64,000 nt of DNA, from contig JAKKUO010000004.1 in assembly GCA_021890795.1 (NCBI GenBank), positions 1-64,000 on the forward strand, given 5' to 3'. Of the stretch, positions 1 to 7,825 are shown piece by piece. The notes under the pieces were generated by a model. That model ran no database searches, had not been told where the DNA came from, and saw only the letters and a program-made list of their open reading frames with translations. Made by a program: the position numbers and the translations under genes. The first letter of the stretch is position 1. Each line of letters starts with the position of its first letter. This stretch comes from Bacillota bacterium. Lineage in GTDB: Bacteria > Bacillota > Sulfobacillia > Symbiobacteriales > ZC4RG38.

Positions 1-1
1 C

Positions 2-541
2 GACGCCACCTACGAGGGGCAGCCGGCGGTCGAGTTGAGCGAACTGCTGGCCGGAGCCGCCGGGGACCGGGCGGCCCCCGGCGCCGCGGACGGACCCCGC
101 GGGGCAGACGGAGCCCTTGGCGCGGACGAACCCCTCGGCGTAGGGGGATCCGCCGGAACCGGGCCCGCCTACCCCTGGCGGCTGGCCGGCGAGGTGATCG
201 ACCTCCTGCCCGGGGTGGCGGCCGCGGCCCGGGACCGGCTGGCCGGGGTGCCGGCGGCGGTTATCGCCGCGCGGTGGCACCGGGCGGTAGCCGAGGCGGT
301 GGTGGCCGCCGCGGAGCGGGCGGCCCGGGAGACCGGCGTCCGGCTGGTGGGCCTGAGCGGCGGGGTCTTCCACAACCCCTACCTGGCGGAAACGGTGCCC
401 CGGATGCTCCGGGCCCGGGGGCTCGAGCCGCTCCTCCACCGGCAGGTGCCGCCGGGGGACGGGGGGCTCGCCCTGGGCCAGGCGGTGGTCGCCCTCTGGC
501 GGGCCGCGGGCGGAGGTCCGGCGTCCGGCGATGGATGTTGA
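2..541 (+). CDS. hypF: HypF carbamoyltransferase, C-terminal part (cut by window edge)
   Basis: This is the 3' end of hypF; the reading frame is open from base 2 and the 5' part lies outside the window. HypF makes the cyanide ligands of the [NiFe]-hydrogenase active site from carbamoyl phosphate, in the cytoplasm with HypE. The visible part is the Kae1-like C-terminal domain: a TYEGQPAVEL stretch at the left edge matches the family's conserved YEGQAAxELE, and LSGGVFHNPYL near nt 352-385 matches the L(S/A)GGVFQN motif. A Gly/Ala/Asp-rich low-complexity insert sits at about nt 55-160. The neighbouring nickel-type ECF transporter fits hydrogenase maturation. Family assignment is firm; the other hyp genes must lie to the left. 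Confidence 0.85.
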   Translation, partial: DATYEGQPAVELSELLAGAAGDRAAPGAADGPRGADGALGADEPLGVGGSAGTGPAYPWRLAGEVIDLLPGVAAAARDRLAGVPAAVIAARWHRAVAEAVVAAAERAARETGVRLVGLSGGVFHNPYLAETVPRMLRARGLEPLLHRQVPPGDGGLALGQAVVALWRAAGGGPASGDGC

Positions 542-562
542 GACGGGGAGGTAGGATGCCCG

Positions 563-1714
563 ATGCACATCCCGGAGGGCTACCTGAGCCCCTCGACCTG
601 CCTGGCGATGGGAGCGGCCTGCGTGCCCTTCCTCCGCCGGGCTATGGCGGTGGTCCAGCAGGAATCCCGGCAGATGCTCCTGCCCCGGATCGCCCTGGCT
701 GCCGCCTTCAGCTTCGCCATCCAGATGATCAACGTCCCGGTGCCGGACGGCACCACCGCCCATGCCACCGGCACCGCTCTGGCTGCCATCGTCCTGGGGC
801 CCTGGGCCGCCCTCCTGGCCCTCACCGTCACCCTGGCCATCCAGGCCCTGGTCTTTGCCGATGGCGGCATCCTGGCCCTGGGGGCCAACGTCTTCAACAT
901 CGGGGTGCTGGAGTCCCTGAGCGCCTGGGCCCTCTACCGGCTCCTCACCCGGGGGCCGGGCGGGGAGCGGCGGCGGGTCTGGGCGGCCGCCGCGGCAGCC
1001 TTCGTCAGCATCAACCTCTCGGCGCTGGCCACCGGGGTGGAACTGGGGCTGCAGCCCCTCCTCTTCCGGGCCCCGGACGGGACGCCGCTTTACGCCCCGT
1101 ACCCCCTCTCCCTGGCGGTGCCGGCCATGCTCTACGCGCACCTCCTGGTGGCCGGGCCCCTGAACGCCCTGGTCACCGGCCTGGCGGTCCGGTACCTCAT
1201 CCGCACCGGCCAGCCCCTCTACGGCGAAGCCCACCCGGCGGCAGTCTCCAGCCCTGCCGCTGCGGCGGATGGGGCCGCACCGGCCCCGGCGGCTGAAGCC
1301 GGCGTTGCCCACGCCGCAGCCAGCGCCGCCCACGCCGGGGCCGGCGCCGCCCACGCAGGGTCCGGCGCCACCCAGCCCCCTGTCCGCAACCTGCTGCCCC
1401 GGTGGGCCCTGATGGGGCTGGGGCTGACGGTCCTGGCCACGCCCCTGGGCCTGCTGCCGGAAGGAGCGGCCTGGGGCGAGTGGGGCCCGGAGGAGCTGGA
1501 AGCCCTTTTCGGGTACGTGCCCGAGGGCCTGCGCCGGTGGGCCGGCTTCTGGCAGGGGCTCATCGCCGATTACGAGGTCCCCGGACTGGGAGACAGCCTG
1601 CTCCGGCAGGCCATCGGCTACTGGCTCTCCGCGGCGGTGGGGATCGGGCTCATCGCCCTGACCTTCTGGCTGGTCGCCCGGGTGGCACGGCCCAGCCGGA
1701 CCCCGGGCAGGTAA
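563..1714 (+). CDS. cbiM: ECF metal transporter, fused NikMN/CbiMN-type substrate-specific component
   Basis: 383 residues. It begins with MHIPEGYLSP, the invariant CbiM/NikM amino terminus whose Met-His residues bind the Co or Ni ion, which also fixes the start. About 220 residues of CbiM membrane core are followed by an Ala/Gly/His-rich linker (nt about 1230-1380) and then a second hydrophobic part containing AWGEWGPEEL, like the PDGLE/CbiN-like region of NikMN fusions. It sits 21 bp after hypF and just before cbiQ and cbiO, so nickel for hydrogenase is the likely substrate, but cobalt cannot be excluded from sequence alone. The linker carries several His residues in AAHAG-like repeats, which is unusual. 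Confidence 0.9.
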   Translation: MHIPEGYLSPSTCLAMGAACVPFLRRAMAVVQQESRQMLLPRIALAAAFSFAIQMINVPVPDGTTAHATGTALAAIVLGPWAALLALTVTLAIQALVFADGGILALGANVFNIGVLESLSAWALYRLLTRGPGGERRRVWAAAAAAFVSINLSALATGVELGLQPLLFRAPDGTPLYAPYPLSLAVPAMLYAHLLVAGPLNALVTGLAVRYLIRTGQPLYGEAHPAAVSSPAAAADGAAPAPAAEAGVAHAAASAAHAGAGAAHAGSGATQPPVRNLLPRWALMGLGLTVLATPLGLLPEGAAWGEWGPEELEALFGYVPEGLRRWAGFWQGLIADYEVPGLGDSLLRQAIGYWLSAAVGIGLIALTFWLVARVARPSRTPGR

Positions 1715-1721
1715 CGGGGCC

Positions 1722-2675
1722 ATGCTCCCGGAGTGGCTGACCCGGCCCCCCGCCGGTCCGGTGCCCCGGCCCGCCGGGCGGCGGGTCCGGCGCCGGAGCT
1801 TCCTTGCCGCCACCCTGGCGGCGGTGCAGGCGTTCTTGGCCGACGCCCTGGGGAGCGGGCCGGTGGAGGGCGGCCGGGACGGAGGGTGGCTCGCCCGGGC
1901 CGACCCCCGGGGAAAGGTCACCGGGGTGCTCCTCCTGCTCCTGGCCGCGGCCCTGGCCCGGGAGGCCCGGACCCTCCTGGCCCTGCACCTTCTGGCGGTG
2001 GCCCTGGCTCTCAGCACGGGGCTGCCGGTAGGACGGCTGCTGCGCCGGGTCTGGATTGGGATTCCGCTCCTCACCGCGGCCATCGCCCTCCCCGCCACCC
2101 TGAGCTGGGTCCGGCCGGGGGAGCCCCTCCTGTGGCTCTGGCGGGTCGGGGAGGAGGTCCGGCTTGGCCCCCTGGCCCTCCCCGGGGAGCTGGCGGTGAC
2201 CCGGCAGGGGGTGCAGGGGGCCCTGGTGCTGGTCCTCCGCACCGGCACCTCCCTCGGCTACCTGTTCCTCCTTACCTGGACCACTCGATTCAGCGGGATC
2301 TGTCGGGGGCTCCGGGCGCTGGGAGTGCCGCCCCTCTTCGTCGCCATCCTCGCCATGACCCACCGGTATCTGGTGGTGCTGGTCCAGCTCCTCGAAGAGC
2401 TCTTCACCGCCCGGCGGGCCCGGCCTGGCGCGGTGGCGGGAGCCGCAGGGGCCCGGCCCGGCCAGGCCTTTGTGGCCGGCGCCATCGGGGTGCTCCTCCA
2501 CCGGTCAGAGGTGCTGACCCGGGAGGTCCACGAGGCGATGGTGGCCCGGGGGTTCCGGGGCGAGGTGCGGCTCTATGCCAGGCCGGACCGGAGCCGGCCC
2601 TGGCTCCTGCCCCTCCTGGCCGGGCTGGTAGGAGCGGCGGCGGTGCTGAGCGAAAGACTGCCCGGCGGGGGGTGA
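1722..2675 (+). CDS. cbiQ: ECF transporter T component CbiQ-like (transmembrane)
   Basis: 317 residues, multi-spanning membrane protein of the CbiQ/EcfT family that couples ATPase motion to the substrate-binding component. Hydrophobic segments occupy about residues 65-105, 110-130 and 170-240, and a cytoplasmic Ala-Arg coupling segment appears as MVARGFRGEV near residue 270, matching the family's A-R-G motif. It starts 7 bp after the NikMN-like gene and ends 6 bp before the ATPase gene, so the three form one operon. The first 25 residues are Pro/Arg rich; an internal start cannot be excluded. Confidence 0.88.
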   Translation: MLPEWLTRPPAGPVPRPAGRRVRRRSFLAATLAAVQAFLADALGSGPVEGGRDGGWLARADPRGKVTGVLLLLLAAALAREARTLLALHLLAVALALSTGLPVGRLLRRVWIGIPLLTAAIALPATLSWVRPGEPLLWLWRVGEEVRLGPLALPGELAVTRQGVQGALVLVLRTGTSLGYLFLLTWTTRFSGICRGLRALGVPPLFVAILAMTHRYLVVLVQLLEELFTARRARPGAVAGAAGARPGQAFVAGAIGVLLHRSEVLTREVHEAMVARGFRGEVRLYARPDRSRPWLLPLLAGLVGAAAVLSERLPGGG

Positions 2676-2681
2676 AGGGCG

Positions 2682-3482
2682 GTGGCGGAACCGACCAAGC
2701 AGGGGGAGCCGAAGCAGGGGGAGCCGATCCTTCAGGTGGAGAACGTCTGGTACCGGTACCTGGGCCGGTTCCCCGCCCTGGCCGGGGTCTCCCTCGCGGT
2801 CTACCCGGGGGAGTTCCTGGCGGTCCTGGGGGCCAACGGCTCCGGCAAGTCCACCCTCCTCCGGCTTCTCGCCGGCCTCATCCACCCCGAAAGGGGGCGG
2901 GTCCGGGCCTTCGGGGTCGAACTCAGGCCGGAGACCCTGGAGGACGCCGCCTTCGGCCCGGCCTTCCGGGCCCGGGTCGGCGTCCTCTTCCAGAACCCGG
3001 ACAGCCAGCTCTTCAACGCCACTGTGGAGGAGGAGATCGCGTTCGCCCCGCTGCAGATGGGGCTCGACGACGGCGAGGTGGCCCGGCGGGTGGAGGCGAT
3101 GCTGGCCCTGCTGGACCTGGGGCACCTTCGGGACCGGCCGCCCTTTCAGCTCAGCGGCGGCGAGAAGAAGCGGGTCGCCCTGGCCGCGGTCCTGGCCCAG
3201 GGGCCGGAGGTGCTGCTCCTGGACGAGCCCATGGCCGGCCTCGACCCCCGGTCCCAGGACCACCTGGCAGACCTTCTGGCCGAACTCCACCGCCACGGGC
3301 GGACGATTGTGATGGCCACCCACGACCTGGAGGCGGTCCGGCTTCTGGCCGGGCGGGTGGTGGTCCTGGGGGAGGACCACCGGGTGGCGGCCGACGGCCC
3401 CCCGGAGGCGATCCTCCAGGACACCGCCCTCCTCCGGGCGGCGAACCTGATCTCCGCCCGGGGCCGCCGGTCCCGGGACTGA
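2682..3482 (+). CDS. cbiO: ECF transporter ATPase CbiO-like
   Basis: 266 residues, cytoplasmic ABC ATPase energising the nickel/cobalt ECF transporter. Walker A is GANGSGKST near residue 50, the Q-loop reads LFQNPDSQLF, the signature is LSGGEKKRVALA and Walker B is VLLLDEPMAGLD; the switch His follows in MATHDLE. The GTG start follows GGGGGGTGAAGGG. The QNPDSQ Q-loop is typical of ECF ATPases. It is the last gene of the hypF-side operon and is followed by a strong terminator hairpin. Confidence 0.92.
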   Translation: MAEPTKQGEPKQGEPILQVENVWYRYLGRFPALAGVSLAVYPGEFLAVLGANGSGKSTLLRLLAGLIHPERGRVRAFGVELRPETLEDAAFGPAFRARVGVLFQNPDSQLFNATVEEEIAFAPLQMGLDDGEVARRVEAMLALLDLGHLRDRPPFQLSGGEKKRVALAAVLAQGPEVLLLDEPMAGLDPRSQDHLADLLAELHRHGRTIVMATHDLEAVRLLAGRVVVLGEDHRVAADGPPEAILQDTALLRAANLISARGRRSRD

Positions 3483-3499
3483 GGGGAAGCGAATACGGC

Positions 3500-3530
3500 A
3501 AACCCCCGGGCCACCAGGGCCCGGGGGTTT
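3500..3530. terminator. Bidirectional terminator between cbiO and argF
   Basis: A near-perfect stem CCCCCGGGCC/GGGCCCGGGGG flanked by AAA on the left and TTT on the right lies between two convergent genes. It can end transcription of both the metal transporter operon and argF. Confidence 0.8.
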
Positions 3531-3538
3531 CGGTTCGG

Positions 3539-4543
3539 CTAGTCCTGCATGGTCAGGAGCATGACCGCCTTCTGGGCGTGGAGCCGGTTCTCCGCCTGGT
3601 CCCAGACCACCGACTGGGGGCCGTCGATCACCTCGGGCGCCACCTCCTCCCCCCGGTGGGCGGGCAGGCAGTGCATAAAGATCGCGTCGGGCCGGGCCAG
3701 GGCCATGAGGTTCCGGTCGACGGTGTACCCCCGGAAGGCCCGGAGCCGGACCTCCCGCTCCGCCTCCTGCCCCATGCTGGCCCAGACGTCGGTGTAGACC
3801 ACGTCCGCGTCCCGGACCGCCTCCGCGGGGTCGTCGGTCAGGGTGATCCGGGCGCCGGTCTCGGCCGCGTCGGCCCGGGCCTCGGCCACCACCTCCGGGT
3901 CCGGGCCGTAGCCCGGGGGGCTGGCCACCGCCACGTGCATGCCGAACTTGGCCCCGCCGTGGAGGAGGCTGTGGGCCATGTTGTTCCCGTCGCCCACGAA
4001 GGCCAGCTTCAGCCCCCGGAGCCTCCCCTTCCGCTCCCAGATGGTCAGGAGGTCCGCCAGGACCTGGCAGGGATGCTCCCGATCCGTCAGGCCGTTGATC
4101 ACCGGGATCTCCGCCCACCGGGCCAGTTCCTGGACCTCCCGGTGGTCGTAGGTCCGGATCATGATCCCGTCCAGATACCGGGAGAGCACCCGGGCGGTGT
4201 CGGCGATGGTCTCCCCTCGGCCGAGCTGCAGGTCCGCCGGGTTAAGGAAGATCGCCTGGCCGCCGAGCTGGAAGATCCCCACCTCAAAGGAGACCCGGGT
4301 CCGGGTCGAGGCCTTGGCAAAGATCATCCCCAGGGTCTTGCCCCGCAGCGGCTGATCCCGCTGCCCGGACCGGTGGCGGAGCTTCAGTTCCCGGGCGGTC
4401 TGGAGGGCGGCGGCCAGTTCCTCCGGGGTCCAGTCGTGAAGAGAGAGGAAGTCCCGGCCCCGGAGGGAGAGCCGGGCGGCCAGGCTCTGGGCCGGGTGCA
4501 GGCCGGCGACGTCCCCGGCCGCCCAGGAGAGCGGGGTGGCCAT
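3539..4543 (-). CDS. argF: Ornithine carbamoyltransferase
   Basis: 334 residues. It makes citrulline from ornithine and carbamoyl phosphate in arginine biosynthesis. The carbamoyl-phosphate loop ASTRTRVSFE lies near residue 80, HPCQ near 155, and the ornithine-site HCLPAHRG near 290. The ATG at 4543 has an AGGAGGTGG about 9 bp upstream and is preferred to an upstream ATG in the same frame at 4579. It is a single-gene unit with its own promoter and two ARG-box-like operators, so repression by an ArgR/AhrC regulator in excess arginine is inferred. No other arg gene is in the window. Confidence 0.95.
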   Translation of the reverse strand: MATPLSWAAGDVAGLHPAQSLAARLSLRGRDFLSLHDWTPEELAAALQTARELKLRHRSGQRDQPLRGKTLGMIFAKASTRTRVSFEVGIFQLGGQAIFLNPADLQLGRGETIADTARVLSRYLDGIMIRTYDHREVQELARWAEIPVINGLTDREHPCQVLADLLTIWERKGRLRGLKLAFVGDGNNMAHSLLHGGAKFGMHVAVASPPGYGPDPEVVAEARADAAETGARITLTDDPAEAVRDADVVYTDVWASMGQEAEREVRLRAFRGYTVDRNLMALARPDAIFMHCLPAHRGEEVAPEVIDGPQSVVWDQAENRLHAQKAVMLLTMQD

Positions 4544-4577
4544 CGGCGCTCCACCTCCTGGCTGAGATCTGGCTTCC

Positions 4578-4606
4578 ATCTTATCGCATATTTATGCAAA
4601 CTGCAA
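4578..4606 (-). promoter_or_regulatory. argF promoter
   Basis: On the minus strand a -35 TTGCAG and a -10 TAAGAT are separated by 17 bp. The predicted transcript start is about 28 bp upstream of the argF ATG, leaving room for the Shine-Dalgarno. Confidence 0.7.
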
Positions 4607-4621
4607 GCATAGGTATTCATA
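4583..4621 (-). promoter_or_regulatory. Tandem ARG-box-like operators for argF
   Basis: Two imperfect 18-bp palindromes, TTTGCATAAATATGCGAT (4583-4600) and TATGAATACCTATGCTTG (4604-4621), are separated by exactly 3 bp, giving 21 bp centre to centre. That is the classic spacing of paired ARG boxes. The first box overlaps the promoter spacer and the second overlaps the -35, a position suited to repression. Confidence 0.65.
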
Positions 4622-4814
4622 GCCGGAGGGCCGGAACGCCGGCAGTGCTGCCGCCGGGTCCTTTCGAGGGGATCTCTCGTGGCGGATCCTTCCTGACGGT
4701 TCCTTCCTGGGCCGCCGCCTTTCCCCGATGGGGCCCCGGTATGAGGGCCCGGGGGTCGCCGCAGACTACCCGAGAGGATTGCCGCGGCCCGGCCGCGGCC
4801 TGGGGGGAGTGGGC

Positions 4815-5552
4815 ATGAACACCTGGCTGCTCCTGACAGCCCTGGTGCTGGCCGCGGGGCTCTATGCCGTCTGGCGGTGGGGCGACGCCCGGCAAGCCTC
4901 GATCCGCTCCCGCCGGCAGCGGCAGGAAGGGCGCCTCCGGCAGGAGGTGGAGGGGACGGCCGCCGGAAGGCTGGTCGGGACCGGAGCCGCCCTCGCCGCG
5001 GAGACGGCGGAGGAGCTAACTCCCCCGGCCGCACCGGGAGCCCCGGGCCGGAGGGGGGGCCGGGCCGATGCCCCGGTGGAGGCTACCCGCCTACGGAGCG
5101 GCGCGGCGGCCCTCCGGCCGCCGCTCCCCTTCCCGGACCGGTACGGGGAGACCTACCTGCAGGGCATGCCCCTGGCCCCGGGCCGGTTCTACCTCTACTG
5201 GGAAATGGGTCCGGAGAGCGGGACCGGCGCCCCAGAAGGCGGGGGCGGCCGGGGCAGCCTCTCCCTGCGGCTCACCGACCTGCAGGCCGGGGAGTGGCGG
5301 ATCCTGCCCCTGGCCGGGGAGCCGGACCACCGGTGGGTGGAGGCCCGGGCCGGGGTGGAGTACCTCTTCGAGCTGGGCTACATGGACTGGGAGAGCGGTC
5401 GCTGGCTCCGCACCCTGGCCCGGTGGGGACCGGCCCGAACCCCCGGTCCGGCGGCCTTCCCCGGCGCCCCGGGCCCCGGGGCCGTCGGCGCCGAAATCGG
5501 CTGGTCGCCGGGGAGCAGCCACCCGGCGGCGGCATGGGGGATGCGCTCGTAG
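4815..5552 (+). CDS. DUF4912 domain protein with N-terminal membrane anchor
   Basis: About 245 residues. One hydrophobic helix lies at residues 4-22, then a basic and Ala/Gly-rich linker, then a DUF4912-like domain from about residue 105 (PDRYGETYLQGMPLAPGRFY, with YWEM soon after), a fold related to carbohydrate-binding or polymer-associated proteins. The function is unknown. The ATG at 4815 follows GGGGGGAGTGGG. The stop codon abuts the ATG of the GH57 gene, so the two are surely co-transcribed and probably translationally coupled, suggesting a role in the same glucan or exopolysaccharide pathway. Confidence 0.7.
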   Translation: MNTWLLLTALVLAAGLYAVWRWGDARQASIRSRRQRQEGRLRQEVEGTAAGRLVGTGAALAAETAEELTPPAAPGAPGRRGGRADAPVEATRLRSGAAALRPPLPFPDRYGETYLQGMPLAPGRFYLYWEMGPESGTGAPEGGGGRGSLSLRLTDLQAGEWRILPLAGEPDHRWVEARAGVEYLFELGYMDWESGRWLRTLARWGPARTPGPAAFPGAPGPGAVGAEIGWSPGSSHPAAAWGMRS

Positions 5553-7139
5553 ATGCAGCCGCAGGGATACGTGCTCCTGGTGCTCCACGCCCACCTGCCT
5601 TACCTCCGGCACCCGGAAGACCCCGATGCCCTGGAGCTCCACTGGCTCTACCAGGCGATCACCGAGTGCTACCTGCCGCTCCTGGAGGTAATGGAGCGGC
5701 TGGAGGCGGAGGGGGTGCCCTTTCCCCTCACCCTCTCCCTCAGCCCGACCCTGATCGCGATGCTGGCCGACCCCCTGCTGCAGCAGCGGTATGAGGAGCA
5801 CCTGGAGCGGCTGATCGCCCTCTGCGACCGGGAGGTGGCCCGGACGGCCCGCCACGGCCCGATCCACGCCACCGCCCAGTACTACCAGCACCTGTTGCGC
5901 CGCCGGCGGCGACAGTGGCACCGGTATCAGGGGGACCTCCTCGGGGCCTGGGCAGGGCTGTGGCAGCGAGGGCGGATCGAACTCATCACCACCGCGGCCA
6001 CCCACGGCCTCCTGCCCCTCCTGGCCGCCGAGCCCGCCGCGGTCCGGGCCCAACTGCGGGTGGGCCTGCAGGCCTTTCAGCGGGCCTTCGGCCACCGGCC
6101 CCCGGGGATCTGGCTGCCCGAGTGCGGCTACTACCCGGGGCTGGAGGCGGAACTCGGCCGGCTGGGGCTCCGCTACTGCTTTCTCGAAACCCACGCCCTC
6201 CTGGCCGCCGAGCCGGCCCCGCCCCACGGGGTCCACGCCCCGGTGGAGGTCGGCAGTGGCGTGGCGGCCTTTGCCCGGGACCCGGAGTGCTCCCGGCAGG
6301 TCTGGTCCAGCCGGGAGGGATACCCCGGGGACTTTGCCTACCGGGAATACTATCGGGACGTGGGCTTTGACCTCCGGCCGGAGGAACTCAAGCCCTGCCT
6401 GCACCCGGAGGGGCACCGGATCGCCACCGGCCTCAAGTACTACCGGATCACGGGCCCCACGGACCAGAAAGAGCCCTACGACCCGGCAGCGGGCCTGCAG
6501 ACCGCGGACCGGCACGCCGGCCACTTCCTCTGGTGCCGGGAACGGCAGGTGGAGTACCTGGCCCCCCGGCTGGGGCGGCCGCCGGCGGTGCTGGCCCCCT
6601 TTGACGCGGAGCTTTTCGGCCACTGGTGGTTCGAAGGGCCCGCCTGGCTGGAGATGCTGGCCCGGAAAGCCCACTTTGACACCCGGATCTGGGCCTTCAC
6701 CACCCCGAGCCGGTACCTGGCCCAGCACCCGCCCACCCACGGGGCCCAACCGCCCCTCTCCACCTGGGGGGATGGGGGCTACTGCGATTACTGGTGCAAC
6801 GGGGAAAACCACTGGGTCTGGCGGCATCTGCACCGGCAGTCCGCCCGGATGGCGGCCCTGGCGGCCCGGTACGCCGGGGCGCCGGCGGACAGCCCCACGG
6901 GGCGGATGCTCCGGCAAGCCGGGCGGGAACTGCTGCTGGCCCAGGGGAGCGACTGGCCCTTTATCCTCCGGAGCGGCACCCAGGTGGAGTACGCCCGGCG
7001 CCGGCTCCTCACCCACCTGGGTCACTTCCACCACCTGGCCCGGGCTTTGGAACAGGGGGAGGGCCCGCCGGAGTGGCTGCCGGAGGCGGAAGCGGCGGCC
7101 TGCTGCTTCCCCGACCTCGATCCGGCGGTCTTTGCCTGA
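5553..7139 (+). CDS. GH57 family (DUF1957-type) 1,4-alpha-glucan branching-enzyme-like protein
   Basis: 528 residues, the usual size for GH57 branching enzymes. It opens with VLLVLHAHLPYLRHPE, the family's HxHxP start of the barrel. The nucleophile Glu is in WLPECGY near residue 190 and the acid Asp in PFDAELFGHWWFEG near residue 350; both catalytic contexts are intact. The C-terminal helical domain carries the WPF (SDWPFIL) and GTxxxYA-like segments. Likely role: forming alpha-1,6 branches in glycogen or a glycogen-like polymer. It is coupled to the DUF4912 gene and probably functions with the GT4 and nucleotidyltransferase genes at 11.4-15.1 kb. Confidence 0.9.
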   Translation: MQPQGYVLLVLHAHLPYLRHPEDPDALELHWLYQAITECYLPLLEVMERLEAEGVPFPLTLSLSPTLIAMLADPLLQQRYEEHLERLIALCDREVARTARHGPIHATAQYYQHLLRRRRRQWHRYQGDLLGAWAGLWQRGRIELITTAATHGLLPLLAAEPAAVRAQLRVGLQAFQRAFGHRPPGIWLPECGYYPGLEAELGRLGLRYCFLETHALLAAEPAPPHGVHAPVEVGSGVAAFARDPECSRQVWSSREGYPGDFAYREYYRDVGFDLRPEELKPCLHPEGHRIATGLKYYRITGPTDQKEPYDPAAGLQTADRHAGHFLWCRERQVEYLAPRLGRPPAVLAPFDAELFGHWWFEGPAWLEMLARKAHFDTRIWAFTTPSRYLAQHPPTHGAQPPLSTWGDGGYCDYWCNGENHWVWRHLHRQSARMAALAARYAGAPADSPTGRMLRQAGRELLLAQGSDWPFILRSGTQVEYARRRLLTHLGHFHHLARALEQGEGPPEWLPEAEAAACCFPDLDPAVFA

Positions 7140-7151
7140 GGGGGCTGCCCC

Positions 7152-7188
7152 GAAAAAAGACAGCCCCCAGGCCATTGCCTGGGGGCTG
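7152..7188 (-). terminator. Terminator of the SASP gene
   Basis: The stem CAGCCCCCAGGC/GCCTGGGGGCTG is followed on the minus strand by TCTTTTTTC. It lies 59 bp beyond the SASP stop codon, and a second GC hairpin (about 7192-7213) sits between the two. Confidence 0.85.
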
Positions 7189-7246
7189 CCGCCCCAGCGG
7201 CCCCGCTGGGGCTCTATGGCAAGCCGGTCACCGGCCTTGTTTCCCG

Positions 7247-7462
7247 TTAGCCCTGCGGGAAGGTCCCGCCGGCCAGCTGCTGCTCGGCCAGGGCGACCAG
7301 CTGCCGGGTGATGTTGCCACCGACGGCGCCGTTCACCTTGGACGGGACGTCGCCGAGGTACCCCTGGTAGTTCGGGATGCCGAGCTGGGAGGCGATCTGC
7401 TGCTTCAGCTGGTCCAGGGCCTGGGCTGCCTGCGGGACGACTTTCCGGTTGTTCCGAGGCAT
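7247..7462 (-). CDS. Small acid-soluble spore protein, alpha/beta type
   Basis: 71 residues, the standard length. These proteins coat spore DNA in the forespore and are cut by the Gpr protease at germination. The family core is visible: ALDQLKQQIASQLGI, then GxVGGNITRQLV. The usual Gpr site (E-[IF]-A) is replaced here by QLKQQIASQLG, with Gln-Ile-Ala at the expected place. The ATG at 7462 follows CAGGAGGGTG and is preferred to upstream in-frame starts. A sigma-G-like promoter precedes it and a terminator follows, so it is monocistronic. It shows the organism makes endospores. Confidence 0.92.
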   Translation of the reverse strand: MPRNNRKVVPQAAQALDQLKQQIASQLGIPNYQGYLGDVPSKVNGAVGGNITRQLVALAEQQLAGGTFPQG

Positions 7463-7506
7463 CGAGGCACCCTCCTGTCTGGCTCGTGTAGTGTGGGGTT
7501 CACCCA

Positions 7507-7536
7507 TAGTGTGGCCAACACGCCGGCCGGTATTCC
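7507..7536 (-). promoter_or_regulatory. Forespore (sigma-G/F-like) promoter of the SASP gene
   Basis: On the minus strand GGAATA and CACACTA are 17 bp apart. The Bacillus subtilis sigma-G consensus is TGAATA-N17/18-CATACTA, so 11 of 13 positions agree. The start of transcription would be about 38 bp before the SASP ATG. Confidence 0.6.
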
Positions 7537-7711
7537 GGCAACGAGCCAGGATGCTGCCGGGAACCGCTGGGCCTGTCGCCATGGCAACCCCTGGGCGGAG
7601 GCTGAGCCGACCCTGGAGCTAGGGGAACCCCGGGCCCGCAGACCGACATAGCGGGTCCCGTCTGGACACTCCCCGCGCTCGTGTGGTAACGTAGTCTGGG
7701 GTCTTACTGAG

Positions 7712-7730
7712 AGTGATTTTCATTATCACT
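7712..7730 (+). promoter_or_regulatory. Fur-box-like operator upstream of the siderophore ATPase
   Basis: AGTGATTTTCATTATCACT is an imperfect 19-bp palindrome; its core TGATTTTCATTATCA matches the 7-1-7 Fur consensus TGATAAT-N-ATTATCA at 12 of 14 informative positions. It lies in a locally AT-rich patch about 95 bp before the ATPase start. No clear -35/-10 pair was found around it. Confidence 0.65.
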
Positions 7731-7825
7731 TGCCGCTTCCTGCGTACGCCTACTTCCGGCCCCGCCCGGCCTGGAGCTGCTGGCCGGATTCGCCCTCCTC
7801 ACCCTTGGCGCGAGGTGGAAAGCCG

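Noticed and set aside
1733-4612. Large Pro/Gly/Arg frame over cbiQ, cbiO and argF
   Set aside because: It overlaps real genes on both strands and has the low-complexity composition of a shadow frame.
7735-7825. Possible remnant of a FecCD permease before the ATPase gene
   Set aside because: A short hydrophobic translation ([13 protein letters not shown]) occurs, but it does not match the conserved permease C-terminus and is too short to support a call.
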